A DNA stretch of 64,000 bases. Source: Rhizopus arrhizus. Lineage: Eukaryota; Mucoromycota; Mucoromycetes; Mucorales; Rhizopodaceae. Position numbers and translations under genes: made by a program. The notes under the pieces were generated by a model. It worked only from the letters and a program-made list of their open reading frames with translations. It did not search any database and was not told the origin of the DNA. Below, piece after piece: positions 11,363-25,157 of the stretch. The stretch's first letter is position 1. Every line of letters begins with the position of its first letter. The DNA is taken from positions 1,302,001-1,366,000 of the forward strand of contig JAKZZE010000013.1 of the NCBI GenBank assembly GCA_024220505.1. The letters run 5' to 3'.

Positions 11363-14300
11363 CTACACAATATTCTTGTTACCTTCACTATCTTCCCACC
11401 ATTTCTTTGTATCTGAACTAGGTGGTGGCGCTATAATGGGATGTTAATATCTAGTTGATAAATTATCACAACTTACTCGTTATAGAATCCAATGAGACAT
11501 CTATCAGAATATCTACAAGTGGATCTTTTGAAGCAGGAAGAGGCGTAGTCATTTTTCTTTTAGGTAATTCGGGTGGAGAAGTCTTGACTTCGATGGAACT
11601 CAAGCTTTGGTATATTTCCTTTTGCAGTTTTGATTTTGCTTCATTGTCCAATGTAATAATCTTTTAAAGAAAAATAAGTTCTGTAATAAATAAATAAAAC
11701 GAGAAACTTACGTCTGCATCAAATATTGCAAATACTAACACAAATAATGCTTAGTGATAAGAACATTACTTTATAACTAGAAATTACCTGGTCTGTGATC
11801 TGAAGTATAGAGCTCCGCTCTGTTATATTGAATTTGTTTTAATTGTTCGCCTTTAAATAGGATTCTATCCGTCCATCCTGGTATTCTTTGCTTTTCACTA
11901 AACGCAATAATGTAAGAGATAGTAAGTATAAATTATTTGCGTTTTATACCTGGTATCATAAATATCTGTGCCGACATCATATTTATAAGTTGGAAGAAAA
12001 GAAATCAATCCTTCTTTATAACCCTTAAACACATTGCCCCTTTTCATTTCACGTATAAGCTATCATTTTTTGTTAAATACAAATAAAACTTGCCATGTAA
12101 TTTCTTGACTTACTTGGTCATGATTTAATAATGCTTCAATGTTTCCCTGATATGCATATTCTCTAGCCTACAAATAATATTTAGCATGTAATACACAAAA
12201 GCACGTAGTCTTTTTATACCTCTAAGTTTGTCATGGATACTCTATAATTAAAGTCACTGACCCATACAATGTTGCTTGTAAAATATATTGTCAGTTCATA
12301 TGCCTAATATACACACTATTCAACTACTTACTCATGGCTGTCTATTGTCTTTCCTCTCAAGAAGCGCAAACCCTCATTGATTGTACGAAAATCATTATTA
12401 CGATCATCCACGTTCGATTGACCTGAAAAGAATAATTACAGGCTGTAGTATGTAATAATATCAATATATACCAGAGGCAAAGTGTGCCGCAAGAAAGCAA
12501 AAGCTAGTATCACCATAGTCCATGCGAATGGCTACAGCACCTTTATTTCCAGCTATGCCCATAATACCAGTCTAACAGATAATGAGTAACTTGTTTTTAA
12601 ACTTTCCAAATTACCTTTTTAATAGCGCTTTCTACGTTTCTTATTTCATCAACAATACTTGATTTTGCAAATATGACAAGTGCAGCACCCACCAATTGAT
12701 TTGAGCGTAATAAAGTATACTTTTCTCCGTTTTTTGAATTTAAAGTATGTTCAATTTGTTCTTCCCATACTTTTCTATGGTACTGTTAAGCACATTATTA
12801 TGACAAAATGTTTTGCTTACCTTGTTTCTGCATCTGTAGCCATCACTTGCTGAGGTGATAATTCAACTATTTCTTGAAACCCAATTGCATAAATGTCAGG
12901 CTCATTGGTATTTCCTATAATGAAGGATAAGAAAAAAAAAAATACACAAACGCTCGTATGATGTTTACCTTCAAGGTGTTGAAGTAACCAAGGGTCTAAT
13001 GATTCACCTTTAAAAGCTTTGCCATTCAAATTATAAGATCCACAAAAAATGGATATTTTCCGACTCTTTGAATATTCTTTGACTCTCTTGGTCAACTGTC
13101 GTGTCACAGAATCAGACAGTGGATCATGTATCGCAATCACCATTTGATTGGCCAACTTGCCCAACAATAAATCAATGACTTCTTGTCTTGCTTTATCTTG
13201 GAAATTGTTGATATAGAACCGATTGACTGAACGTGTAGCATCACTCAATACATTCATAAACGTCACTTTGCCTGTTCGCGTAAACGAGGACTTTAAAGCG
13301 CCTGTGCCCGCATAGATTCTTGACAGTCCGTCGCCATTCTCGGCCCAGAGGTGGGAATGACGAGCGACAAGTGAATCCATCGCATATCTACTTCCACCAC
13401 ATGAATTCAAATAATCCAATAAAAGCCTCTTTGATATCTCGTTTTGTACAAGGTTTGTACGATCCAAGCAATCCATACAGTTAGTTCGAAATACACCTCG
13501 CTGTTCACATATAATTTGGTTGTCATCTGTATCCATCAAAAAATAGCCATAGTCTTCTAGATTGTCCTTGATGTCGTTCATCAAGTAGGCTACATTATCA
13601 TAATTGCCACCTCTGCACTCTGCATGTAGGTCAAAATTAACCATACGGACCTTTTCGGAACAATTGAGCTGATTGACGGCTGTGTTGAATGCATTGCTCA
13701 GCATGCTTTCGCCAGAGACCGTACCTTCCTTTTGTGATAGTAGGTTGACGTTGCAGACGCCTCCGTAGCGATGGGTAAGATCGTCAAAGTGACGTTTCAC
13801 GGCTGGTAATGTGGCTCCTGGTCCTCTTGATATCTGTATCTTGTGTTGAACAAGTTGCATACCTTGCTGTTCCCAAAATACTATACACATATAAGTATAC
13901 AACAAACATATATGCATAGATTGTTATATTACCTGGTACGCTTCCTCTTATTTGTGTATATGAGTAACATATTCTATCAGAATAGAGTATAGTCTCCGTC
14001 TGTACTATATCGTAAATATTTCATTCTCACCTATCTGTCATAACTTACCTCTACAAAATTAGCTACATGCCCATTATCATCTATTCCTCTTGAGTTAAAT
14101 CGAGTTCCAGCACGTTGACAACTTAATTTAGAAATAACTGATAGTTCGTATTTTTCGTGATCTAATTTTATTGTTTCTACTCCAACATATCCTCTTATTG
14201 CAAACACCTACTCGTATCATTATTATCCTATATACGTATAAATAGTCATACGGATGATTTACCAAAAATCCTCCTCTGTCAAGGTCCATTTGCTTTTTTC

Positions 14301-14985
14301 TGTCTAATTTGGATCTATATTCTAATAAGCCGGATATCATGAATTGATTCCACAAAAAGTGTCGATCAAAAGAATAAACACCTGATGAAGCCACCGATGT
14401 TCTAGACATATTTTTTATGAGTTTGCAAAGGTAAATTCAATATAATTTATACCTTGCTTGCACCGTCTTTGTTAAATCAAAATCAAGTGTAAAATAAAAG
14501 TTTCCAGTAGAAAACAACTTTTGCAACTGAATACAAGGGTGCTCTACACGGTTTGTATCAATATCATCACTATCATAAGCATAATCCATTTCATCATATC
14601 TTGCGGAGGAAAGTGAATAAAACGAGACCGACTGAATCTTGTGTACCTCTTCTCCAGCTCTTATTCTTCCAACTGATACACAGTCGGTCACAATGGCCAT
14701 AAAGCACTCTATATATAACATTTAGCCTTTGAAACCTCAGGACAGTATATAAGAAAGGGACAAACCTGATTGAACTGTGATGAGGCCCAGGCAGCCAAAG
14801 ACTGGACGTGAGTTTAGTATACGCCATTCAGAGTCTTCAAATTCTGTAGGATTGTAAAGCTTGGCAGTAGCTTTATTGTTTTCATGTTCTTGAAGTACAA
14901 GTACGGCAGGTGGTGCCTCTCCTAAGACAGTAGGCCGAAGTGCTAATGCTCTCGGATGTTCTCGCAATAACAAGTGGGTTTGCAT
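11363..14985 (-). CDS. synaptojanin-like phosphoinositide phosphatase (Sac1 + inositol 5-phosphatase)
   Basis: Removes phosphates from phosphoinositides, chiefly 5-dephosphorylation of PI(4,5)P2 at membranes during endocytosis; homologous to yeast Inp51/52/53. Seventeen exons (complement): 14766..14985, 14453..14708, 14263..14401, 14049..14207, 13933..13999, 12969..13880, 12821..12914, 12615..12774, 12472..12571, 12332..12422, 12220..12274, 12114..12167, 11950..12059, 11788..11897, 11712..11734, 11477..11660, 11363..11430. Total 933 residues (Inp51 is 946). Sac domain with intact CX5R motif CMDCLDR at ~415-421. The 5-phosphatase domain (~556-890) shows [36 protein letters not shown] and SDHRP. 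The Gly of the usual W-G-D motif is Ser here. The C-terminus is short ([16 protein letters not shown]) and lacks a long proline-rich region. Confidence 0.95.
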
Positions 14986-15099
14986 TTTTTTAATTGTATA
15001 TAAAAAAAAAAAAGATTATGAGCGGAAGGGGGGAGAAAGACAAGTTTCAAGTTTTTTTTTCTCCAAAAACTATTTTTTTTTTCTTTTCTTTCTTTTTGT

Positions 15100-16116
15100 A
15101 TGAATATCTTTTATCACTTTAATTATTTTTTAAAGGGATTCAAAGAAGCCTTTGATTGGACTTATGTTTTTCATTTAATTAAAATGTAAATGAGAGAATA
15201 AAGACAGAAAGAAATACAGATGACCAACATCGTGTAGATCTAAGCCAGTACAGCGCACCTTAATCAAGAGTATTGCTCTTAATGGAATAATATACTTGGG
15301 AACTCTTGGTTTATTAGAGATATTTTATACAAATCACCAACTATTTGGTTATTCGTATATTGTAAGAAAGAAAAAAAAACAATAAAACAATAATTTGTTA
15401 TATGGACACATATTTATCATGTATATGTAGGATTTAACTGGTTATCCTTTGTATTTGGTTTGTCTTTTATTTAATTCGAAGCTTTATTCAAAAATTGCTC
15501 AGGTTGAAGAATATGAATTGGTCGACAATAATATGAATACAATTATCTTGTACTGTAATATGGCATTATTTACCACTTTATTAAAACAAGTACCCGTGCT
15601 TGGATGGACATTGGCCTTTTTTATTTATTGTATTGTTATGGCCTATTATTGCTTTGAATACAAATGGATGAAAGAAGAATGGCCAATTGAAAAGCGGATT
15701 TCTTTTGCAGAAGAACATTGGAGTTATTACCTTGGTTTTGGTATATAAAATATGAATATATATTGCGTATAATGGAAACTGAAAATTGCTTCAGGATTGC
15801 CAGGTACCCTATTAACTTTTTTCCTCTCTACGCTTAAAGCTGGCGCAGTATTTGCTTTGATTTATCCTTCGGTAAGACGATAACAAATAAATATGAAGAA
15901 AAACTGAAAAAGATGAGTAAATAGTACATTATGATGGCTTCAGTAGCTAGACCTAAACCAATGGACCACATCAATGATGATCGACTACCAATATTTTTTG
16001 GTGTCAGAATCATGAATCAATGTATTAATACCTTATGGTCTCGCTTTTACAAACACTCACGAGTGACACTCCCACTGAATAGATTAGATGCAGTTAAATT
16101 TTCAAAAAGAGAATAA
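15100..16116 (+). CDS. EI24/PIG8-family multi-pass membrane protein
   Basis: Five exons: 15100..15185, 15238..15361, 15431..15740, 15795..15871, 15925..16116, giving 262 residues. Homologous to etoposide-induced 2.4 (EI24) proteins of the ER membrane, linked in animals to autophagy. Seen here: a short N-terminal helix (KGFKEAFDWTYVFHLIK), several hydrophobic segments (IALNGIIYLGTLGLLEIF; LLKQVPVLGWTLAFFIYCIVMAYYCF; GTLLTFFLSTLKAGAVFALIYPS), and the family signature WPIEKRISFAEEHWSYYLGFGLP. Intron 1 is 51 nt. An alternative acceptor inside it leaves a stop, so the acceptor at 15236-15237 is required. Divergent from the phosphatase gene, with starts about 110 nt apart, so they share a promoter region. 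Confidence 0.88.
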
Positions 16117-19100
16117 AAGGCTTATATAACGATAAAAGCTCCAAATGAAATCCGCTTTTTTTTCAGTTGTTCAAACTTGATCAAAAATGAGCATATTTTT
16201 CAATATTGTTGTACCCAACATGGCAATCTGTTTTGCATGCTTTTACAGTGTCTTGCAGAAATTTATTTCTGAGTGAATTTGTTTTTCGACAACAGATATT
16301 TTATCCTATTTGAGAGCGTGAAAATGTATATTTAAAAAACTGGCATTTTAACTAAGTGCAACTAATGGATTTCGTTCTTTGTCAATGTTAATTTATCTAA
16401 CTAATAAATGATTGGCAAAATACTTTTTATAGACAAAAAAGAGCAACTTGTAAATGTACTGCATTCACAAATTTCAAGTATGTCTCCAGGTTTCAGCACT
16501 CAGAATATTTCTGCAAATGTAAATGACCAATCGTTTTTTCCGTTATAATTATAAATACTCTTGCATTGACCACAACGAACGTATTAGATTCTAATGACCA
16601 CTCCTCTGAAACATCATGAACCTGAAATATACCATTAGACAGTCAAATATGCTCCATTGAAACACTACATAGACTAACATTTCAAGTATGGTTAATATGA
16701 TATTATGCAGCAACATCCTTTACTCAAATGTCAGGGCCTACAACCCAAGTCAAGAACAAGCTTGTTATTTACATTAGCCTTGAGTAAAAGCGTAACAAAG
16801 AAATTGCCGTTGAGCAGCATCTTGAGTACAAAATGCCAGTTGAAATTGCAACCTTGTTCATGAATATTGAAGATTCAGTAGGTTGAGAGGGTGAGTGGAG
16901 TTTTTGTATATGTACCTTTATTCTTAGTACTTTCCTCTTCTTGTTCAATGCTTTTGTTGAAAAAAATATTTTCTTTTGGATATTGGGGATAATGCGCTTT
17001 TAGTTTTTGAATAACAATAAAATTAAATTTTTTTTCATTACACAATACGATTCCATAAATATAGGATTTAATAAATTGTTAATTTACAGCACCTGTAATA
17101 TCTTTCTTTAGCCGCTTATTTGTAGCTTATTGAGTAACAGCTTTTTTTATTTTCTTCTTAGATATAATAATTTAAAAATTAAAACAAATAAAAAGAAATA
17201 TCTTTACCTAGAAAGCCATATTATAAAAACTCATAATGTAATCATGAAAAATAAAAGACGTAAAAAAAAAAGAGAAAATATCAAAGAAAACAATGTTAGT
17301 TATAAGCAATGTCCTATTTTAAAGAGCTTTGTATCCTATTCATAGAGATCACGCCCGCTTATATTTAAATATGGGTATTCTTTGGCAAACATCCGCTTCT
17401 TATTATTAGGAGCTACTTAGTTGTGAATTTAATGAATAATATCAGAACATCTTACTTTATTAACCTGATAGTTATTATAGCGCAAAATAATTGAAGGAAA
17501 TGATAACAGTAAATAATTACAGCCTTCAACAAATGATTATCTATCAGCATAAGTCATATGCCTGATTACATCTCAACCCTTTATTCTTCATTAGTTTTTA
17601 AAGCAACACAAAAGCCTCTGTATAATTAAAATCAGAAAGTTACAGCCGCAAAAAATGGCATTGATGGATTATTTTATATATTTCCTTGAGATCCATCATT
17701 TTTGCTTATTAAACTGAGAACTAAAAGCTAACCAAGATGAAAAGCAAATTTTTAGGAAGCCAACAGTTTGTTTACTTGTTTGTAATGGTGAGAGTAGTCT
17801 AATTCTTTTCTAAATTGTACGTTACACATAAAAGTAAGCCAATATTTACTCCTCATTTTTTTAATTAATCGTATGAAAAATATCTACTATTTTTATATAA
17901 AAAAAGGCTTTTATGCAAAGCTTTAATTATATACAAAGAAAAATTGGATTCCTTATTTCGCGTATGTGCTTTTAACAGCCAAAAACAATAACTAGAAAAA
18001 TGGTAGGTCTCTAAATTGCATGTAAAATTTATGCAGAAAATGGTTGCACAAGCCAAAAAAGAACAAGCATCTCATTATAAGCTTTAAGATGAAAAGATCA
18101 ATTTATTAGCCTCAAATAGTAAATTGTAGCTTATAGGAAATTTTAATGATTGAAATTAAGCAATTTTATCTGTCTCTATTTACTCTAGTCCAATGAGTCT
18201 TTTTCACTTTACTTACTGTGCATTATAGATAAATAAAAATTTTGAAAATAATTGAAAACAATTTGTTAATTGAATTGCAAGTTGATAGTCAATACAAGCA
18301 ATAAATGCAGTAAATAGAAACGATATAGATTGGAGGATTTATTTGAATATGCCATATTTAATTGAAGCTCTTAGTCTTGATTATTTATATTATGTAATAC
18401 GCCGGGTATTGCTTTTGTCATTTTTTACAAGAACTTTAGCATACATTCAAATCTACTAAAATTCGAATATATGTAAAATAAATTATTATTGCTGATCTTT
18501 ATTTTTTTCCAAAAAAAAGAAAAGAAGAGGCTGACCGAAACTAGAGGAAAATCAACGGAAACAGCAATGCTTTTATTGATACGAAAAACAGGGATTAGCA
18601 TTCAAAAGGTATAAACAATTTAAAATTTAAGAGCTTTGTTTTTATTGGTTGATATCAACAATTCGTAACTATATGATAAAAAACTAGCTGTATAAATTCA
18701 ACAAATTGAAACGAAAAACGGAGTTTTATATTAGAAAGGCAATGGGAATACTGCTTTTTGCCTTTTTTTGCCCTTTTCATTTAGGTTCCTCATATGTCTT
18801 CCATATTTTATGTTTTAAATTCGATCATTTAACATGATTAATCCAGATTCTTGTTTCTAACTTGGAAGATAAGCTGCAGTTTACCCTTCTTAATAACTGT
18901 TTATCTCAATTTGCTATAACTGAAAAATTGGTTTGCCCTATGATTTGCAACCGGACAAAGTGATTCACCAGACATACAAGTTACCTATCGCAATAACCAT
19001 GTGCTTAAACATTAGCAAATCGATCGAGAGAATAAAACTTAATGCATTAGATTTTTCTTTCAAAAATAATCATTTATAGCATTTTTTTTCAATATTGATG

Positions 19101-20800
19101 ACGATATCACACATCGACAGTTAGAAAAATTGTAAAAATAACAGCAAAAAAAAAGATCGGGTTTGACGGGTGAAAAGTGCCCAGTGTTTGTTATCAATGC
19201 CTTGCTTGAACATTATAAAGATTAACACAACTATCAGTACATGATATATGCGAAATAAACTGCAGAATAACAAAAACAACATGAGCCAGTTTCTTTGAGA
19301 AGAAAAGAGGGTGCTACTAAATGAATTGAAATGCCAAAAAATGTACTGAAACGTCAAGTACTTTTTGGAGTAAAATTGAAGCTTACGAAAAACACCAGTT
19401 ATCTTATTACAAATAATGTCAGGGGTTACATTTGACAGAGTTTGGGAAGCAATCCAAAAATATTGACTAAGAATGCTTCAACGCTTTAAAATTGGAATTA
19501 GTTTATCAATCTCTTGATAGCTTCACCGAATGAAATGCTGTAATTACAAGTGAAGCTTTTATATTTAAAATTTTAATAGTTTTTAAGCAAATTTATTTAT
19601 TCAATTCCAAAAGAAAGAAAATATAAAAAATTCATTGGGTCAAGGATAAAAAATGACCAATAAGATAACATGTAGACGACGGCAGCATCCATAGCGTTTT
19701 GAGAGCCAAATCACAAAAAGTTGACCATGTGGAAATATGGTAGAGTAGCTATAGGATAGCGATAGTGATCCAGTTCAAATAATATAAAATATATAGATGG
19801 CCAACCAAGAATCCAAGAAATCTTGCTGGTAAAAATTTAAAAGAAGCAACAGAGGATCATCAACGGTCAATAAGCTATGCAGGTTGAAACAGTAAATTGC
19901 ATGCTTTTTGTACGAAAAGTTTAACTACATCCAACTTTTCAGCAGCCACTAAATATGTGTATGTGTGTATTTTTTTAATTTTCGTCTATTTCTGTCCTTT
20001 CTTGGATAACAGCATCAACTACATTTATTGTGAACAAACTTCCTAGCATGGAAATGTGACTCATCTTCAGTTCAGTTGTGAAACTTCATTTTGCTTCAAC
20101 AACAAAGTGTAATTGATAAACACACTGATTGGTGTCGTGATGAAACTTACAATCGGCTAAGAAAATGTCATTACCAGTAGCAGTTTTCCGGCTAAAAAGA
20201 GGATGATTTGTTTCGCCATATCGAGATATCCGCTATTTGTAAAATCTTTTTCAGTATATTTTTATACTATTAGGATATGAAAAGAACATGAGAAGCATAC
20301 ATACGATCAAATATTAATGTTATTGATTTTACAATGAAGGGTGTACACGCATTTACTTAACCAGAGCTGATTCAAATGCTATGATTACATTGCCAACTAT
20401 GATTCTTTTAAATCTGGATGCCAGAAAAAAGTTCTCTTTTTTTAATTATTGCTATGAAAAAGACAATCTGAGCTTACATTTGGTAAAAAACATGCTTTAT
20501 TGCTAATAACTATATATTAAATCATCTCATAATCAGTTCAAGTTCATGAATTTGATTTCACTAAAACTATTTATTTGGATAGAATGATCTAGTTCTTTAC
20601 AAGCCGTATTATTGACATTCGACAAGATGCTTTACACATTCAATTTGATGTAAAAAAAAGGGGCAAATAATATTTAGTGTTGATAAGTTAATCTATATAG
20701 TCACTAAAAACAAAGATAATACAAATTTAATTTTAGTATTCTCTACCAAAAAAAAAAGTCAACAATAGACAATAATAAATATATATTCTCCAAAGATCCG
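16117..20800. other. gene-poor AT-rich stretch
   Basis: No frame longer than about 80 codons and none with family resemblance. Parts of 16550-16900 have somewhat higher complexity and could be eroded coding sequence, but I cannot assign it. No tRNA-like B-box or tandem repeat was noticed. Confidence 0.45.
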
Positions 20801-20849
20801 TAGTTTAATTTCTATGTGGCTGCTCAAAAGCTGGGAATATTTGAAGACA

Positions 20850-21290
20850 TTCTTAATACAGAAAGCATATTGTATCTCGTCCCTTACAAGGAGTAGCTGA
20901 TCCAACCACCTCTGACATTTGTTCAGCAAGCCTCTAATTCTATTCCTGGATTGTCACAAGAGCAATTGTATCAACAGTCAAGGACAACGGAGAATCTCAG
21001 CCAACAACGGCTAGACTAGGGGATGTATTTAAGTTTGAGAGTCTACCTGAAAGTATGTCAATATACTTGCTAGTTTTGCCCTTGAAAAGATTGATTACAG
21101 ATGGATACAGCATATTAACATTGAAAAGTTTGATCAGAAACAAAAAATCGTATCCCATCGGGTGTTGCGAATTATCGAATGTTGGAGCCATTTGTCTTGT
21201 ATCAACCTGTTCTTGAAATGAGTCAAATTGATTGTGATGCAAGAGAAGCAGATTCGACATTTTTGCTTGATAAGTATATGATAAAAAAAA
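20850..21290 (+). pseudogene. possible eroded coding relic
   Basis: Stretches such as LSQEQLYQQSRTTENLSQQR and, in another frame, VLRIIECWSHLSCINLFLK look protein-like but are broken by several stops and frame changes within 400 bp. No family recognised. It could equally be chance. It lies downstream of the 3' end of the SR-protein gene. Confidence 0.2.
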
Positions 21291-21439
21291 AATGATGCGT
21301 AAATTATTTTAAAAATCTGTAGCCCACTGTTTATTCTCCTCTCTTTATATTTGCACTTTTCCTTTTAAGTTTTTTATGGAAAAAGAAAAAATGTCTATTT
21401 TCTCACCTCACTTTATTTTTTTTATTTCTAGGAATTTTT

Positions 21440-22300
21440 TTAGGATGATGAGCGGCTGTTTTCTGGTGATTGACTTCTAGAGGGACTGCGCTCTCTAGTA
21501 GAGGGTGATCGAGAGCGACCAACACTTCTCGAACGATCTTCTCTACTGTATGAGCGACTACGCTTGGGTGAGGGACTACGCTTGGGTGAGCGACTACGCT
21601 TGGGTGAGCGGGATCGACTATCTCTTCTTCGACGTGGGGGGCTTCTGGAGCGTGACACAGATCGAGAGTAGGATCGTCTGCGGCTGTATCTGTCACGGCT
21701 GTCACTACGACCTCTGCGTCTATCACGACTATCACTACGGCCTCTACGTCTATCACGGCTATCACTACGATCCCTTCTTTGACGAGTGCTATATCATATA
21801 GAATAGATGGGTTAGACCATTTCTTTTTTTCTTCTTTTGAAAATACGTAAATCTCTTTCTGTTTTGTATGAATTTACCTTGTACAATAGCGTGCCCAATG
21901 TCCTCTTTCTCCACATTTGAAACAATTTGAATCACTTTCTTTGCGTGCGCCTTTTGCTATTTCAACTGCAATACGAACACCGTCAATTTTCTAAAAAAAA
22001 ATTGCATTTTGAGTATTGATGCAATCTTGTGCATTTAAAAGTTTTTCATTACCATGCCGTCAATGTCTTCCATTGCTTTCTTGGCATCTTCAGAATCTTC
22101 AAAATCAACAAATCCAAAAGCTTTTTTTTTTTTTTAAAAAAAAAATAAGAATCATTGCTTATTCAAAATGCTTTTTTTTATATACCAAATTTGCTTCCTC
22201 GTTTAACTTTGCAATCAATTATTTTTCCAAATTTATCAAAGAGTTCTTCAAGTTCTCTTTTTTCAAAATCAGAAGGTAATCGACCTATAAACAAAGACAT
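21440..22300 (-). CDS. SR splicing factor with RRM, CCHC zinc knuckle and RS domain
   Basis: Nuclear pre-mRNA splicing regulator like metazoan SRSF7/9G8 and plant RSZ proteins. Four exons (complement): 22186..22300, 22053..22120, 21878..21990, 21440..21788, giving 214 residues. Residues 1-~75 are an RRM with RNP2 (LFIGRLP) and RNP1 (FAFGFVDFED). A zinc knuckle CFKCGERGHWARYC (CX2CX4HX4C) lies at about 82-95. The rest is an RS domain built from tandem repeats, including three 30-bp units around 21710-21780 and several 18-bp SPKRS units around 21555-21610. Intron 1 contains a T-run next to an A-run. A protein with RRM plus one knuckle plus RS is characteristic of this subfamily. Confidence 0.93.
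21550..21785 (-). repeat. in-gene tandem repeats coding the RS domain
   Basis: Two tandem arrays: about three copies of a ~30-bp unit encoding DRRRGRSDSR-type decapeptides (21710-21780), and about four copies of an 18-bp unit encoding SPKRSR/SP (21550-21610). Near-identical DNA copies suggest recent unit expansion. Confidence 0.7.
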
Positions 22301-22819
22301 TTTGGCTATTTATAGCTTTAGACAACAAGGAAGAAGAGAAAAAAAGAAAGCTTGTGTGCGTTGGGGTTTTTTCTTCAACTTCAAATTTAAAGAGCCGATG
22401 CCTAACCTATTCTTTGTTTTGCAGCATACAATAGATAGTTTGATCCAGTCGATGAAAGTATGAGAAATAAAGAGATTGCTTAGGAAAGAAGTTTGATCAG
22501 ATAGGTTTGAAATGTGTCTTTAAAAAGGGTGCAAAAAACAGACGGATAAGGGCAATAAAAGAAAAAAAAGGGGGGGGAGAGGTGAAGGATTTATTCGTAT
22601 TGTTCAATGTGAGTATCAAAAACAGCTAGAAATAGTGCAATTATTTTTTTCTTTTTTGCACATTGGTATTTTTTCTTTGGTACGATTTCGTATCAGGAGT
22701 GTGAGTCAGAGTGTATCTCGTAGTAATGTACATACGTGTGGCTTTGAAAATTTTTTCAATATAAAGTTGGGTTTTTTTTTCTAAAACTAGTTCTTCTTAA
22801 AAAACTTTCAACTCTAAAA

Positions 22820-25021
22820 ATGTCATCAGCTGAAAAATTTGACAGAGCTGCACTTGAGGTTAGCTACTTGCACATTCAGTCCTTTATTTTATTTTGGGAT
22901 CTAACTTGTCCTTTGTCATTAGCAACTTGTCGTCAAGCGATTCTTTTACGCTCCCTCTTTCCAAATCTACGGAGGTATATTTTTTCAATTGTATCACTCT
23001 ATAAGCTTATTTAGCCGTCTTTTTTCTATAGGTGTTGCCGGCCTTTACGATTATGGACCATCCGGTTGTGCACTTTTAAACAACATTATTTCAGTCTGGC
23101 GTAACCATTTTGTGTTGGAAGAAGAAATGCTCGAAGTCGACACCAGTATCATGACTACCTATGATGTATTAAAGACTTCAGGCCATGTTGATAAGTTTGC
23201 CGATTACATGTGTAAAGACTTGAAGAATGGCGAGATCTTTAGAGCTGATCATGTGATTGAAGCTGTCCTGGAAGCTCGTCTTCAAGGTGACAAGGAGGCA
23301 AAGGCTGCTAAGGCTGGTAAGTCTGCTGAAGAAATTGCCGCCGAAGCTGCTGAAGCTGCTGCTGCTAAGGCTGATAAGAAGAAGAAGAAGAAGAAGGGTG
23401 TTGTGGTTGCTGTTGAATTGGCTGATGATGTGCGTCAAACTTATGAGGAGACCTTGGCTCAGATTGACAACTACAATGGTGAAGAGCTTGCAGCCATCAT
23501 GAAGAAATTCGATATCCGTTCTCCCGAAACTGGTAATGAACTTTCAGAACCCAAGGAATTCAACCTTATGTTTGAATCCTCTATTGGCCCTACCGGTCAC
23601 CTCAAGGGGTAATATAATAAGATAAAATGAAAGAGAAGAGAAGGAAAAAAAAGATATTTAAACATTGTTCATTTAGTTTCTTGCGTCCTGAAACTGCTCA
23701 AGGTCAATTCCTTAACTTTAAGAAGCTTTTAGAATTCAACAACGATAAGATGCCTTTTGCCTCTGCTCAAGTAGGTCGTTCTTTCCGTAACGAAATCTCT
23801 CCTCGTTCTGGTCTCTTGCGTGTTCGGTAAATAGTTCATGCTCTTGGATTAATTTTTCTAATCTTTTTTTACAGTGAATTCACCATGGCCGAAATTGAAC
23901 ATTATGTTGATCCCGAAAACAAGAGCCATCCTAAGTTTGAAGACTTTAAGGATGTTGTTTTGACCATATTACCCAAGGATGTTCAATTGAGCGGAAAGAC
24001 TGAGACGGTCGATATGACAATTGGTGAAGCTGTTGCCAAAAAGGTGGTTGACAATGAAACACTTGGTTATTTCATGGCTCGTATTCATTTGTTCTTGACA
24101 AAGATTGGTATCAAGCCTGACCGTCTTCGTTTCCGTCAACATATGGATAACGAAATGGCTCACTATGCTTGTGATTGTTGGGATGCTGAAATCAAGACCA
24201 GTTATGTAAGTGCTTACTGTGATATATCGGCTGGGATTATTAACAAGTCATGATAGGGTTGGATTGAATGTGTTGGCTGTGCCGATCGTTCTGCTTATGA
24301 CTTGACTGTTCACTCCAAGCGCACAGGTGAGAAATTGGTTGTCCGTGAACAACTTGCTGAACCTCGTACTGTCGAACTCTGGCAAGTCGAGATCAACAAA
24401 AAGACTTTTGGACCCAAGTTCAAGAAGGAAGCTAAGGCTGTCGAAGAGACTCTGATGTCTTTGTCTGAAGAACAATATGCTCAATTGGCCAAGGATTTGG
24501 AAAGCAGCGGTGCTGGTTCTGTTGAAGTTAATGGACAAAAGTTTGAGATTACCCAAGACAACGTCACCGTCAAGCGTGGTACTGTTACAGAACATGTGCG
24601 CGAATATACACCTAACGTAATTGAGCCTTCCTTCGGTATCGGCCGTATCCTTTACTCTCTTCTTGAACACAGCTGGTGGGTCCGTGAAGACGATGAAGCT
24701 CGTAATGTTCTCTCTTTCCCTCCTGTTGTTGCCCCCTTCAAGTGTTGCTTGTTGCCTCTTTCTGGTAATGCTGTCTTTGAACCTTTTGTTCGCAAGTTCT
24801 CTCGTGAATTACGTCAAGCTGGTGTCTCCATTCGTACCGATGATTCTAAGGCTTCCATCGGTCGTAGATATGCTCGTAATGATGAACTTGGTATTCCCTA
24901 TGCTATCACCATCGATTTTGATACTGTAGAAGATAACACTGTCACCCTTCGTGAACGTGATTCCACCAAGCAAATCCGTGATACATTTGAAAACATCTTG
25001 AAGATCCTTAAGGATGCTTAA
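22820..25021 (+). CDS. GRS1: glycyl-tRNA synthetase
   Basis: Charges tRNA-Gly with glycine (ATP-dependent), class II dimeric enzyme. Six exons: 22820..22858, 22923..22974, 23032..23608, 23677..23826, 23875..24205, 24257..25021, giving 637 residues. Seen here: [25 protein letters not shown] near the N-terminus, RPETAQGQF (~226-234), class II motif 2 [17 protein letters not shown] (~259-275), motif 3 EPSFGIGR (~506-513), and the C-terminal anticodon-binding domain (~530-637). A charged Ala/Lys/Glu-rich insertion at ~117-153, with a seven-Lys run, sits in the catalytic half. In yeast one gene serves cytosol and mitochondria through a non-AUG upstream start. I did not identify such a start here. 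Confidence 0.97.
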
Positions 25022-25157
25022 ACTATTTGTTTTTTGTTTATATATGAAAGCATTGTATAATAAAGAAAATACACGCCCATTGTATTTGTATTAATTTTAT
25101 TACTAGTTTTAAGAGAAAAAAAAAAAAAAAAAAAAAAAAGAAAAAAGAAAAAAAAAA

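Noticed and set aside
15211..15260. Apparent frameshifts at the start of the EI24-family gene (protein-like DDQHRVDLSQYSAP in another frame).
   Set aside because: A normal 51-nt intron (15187 region to 15237) with good GT/AG ends joins the frames without any break and gives a better family match.
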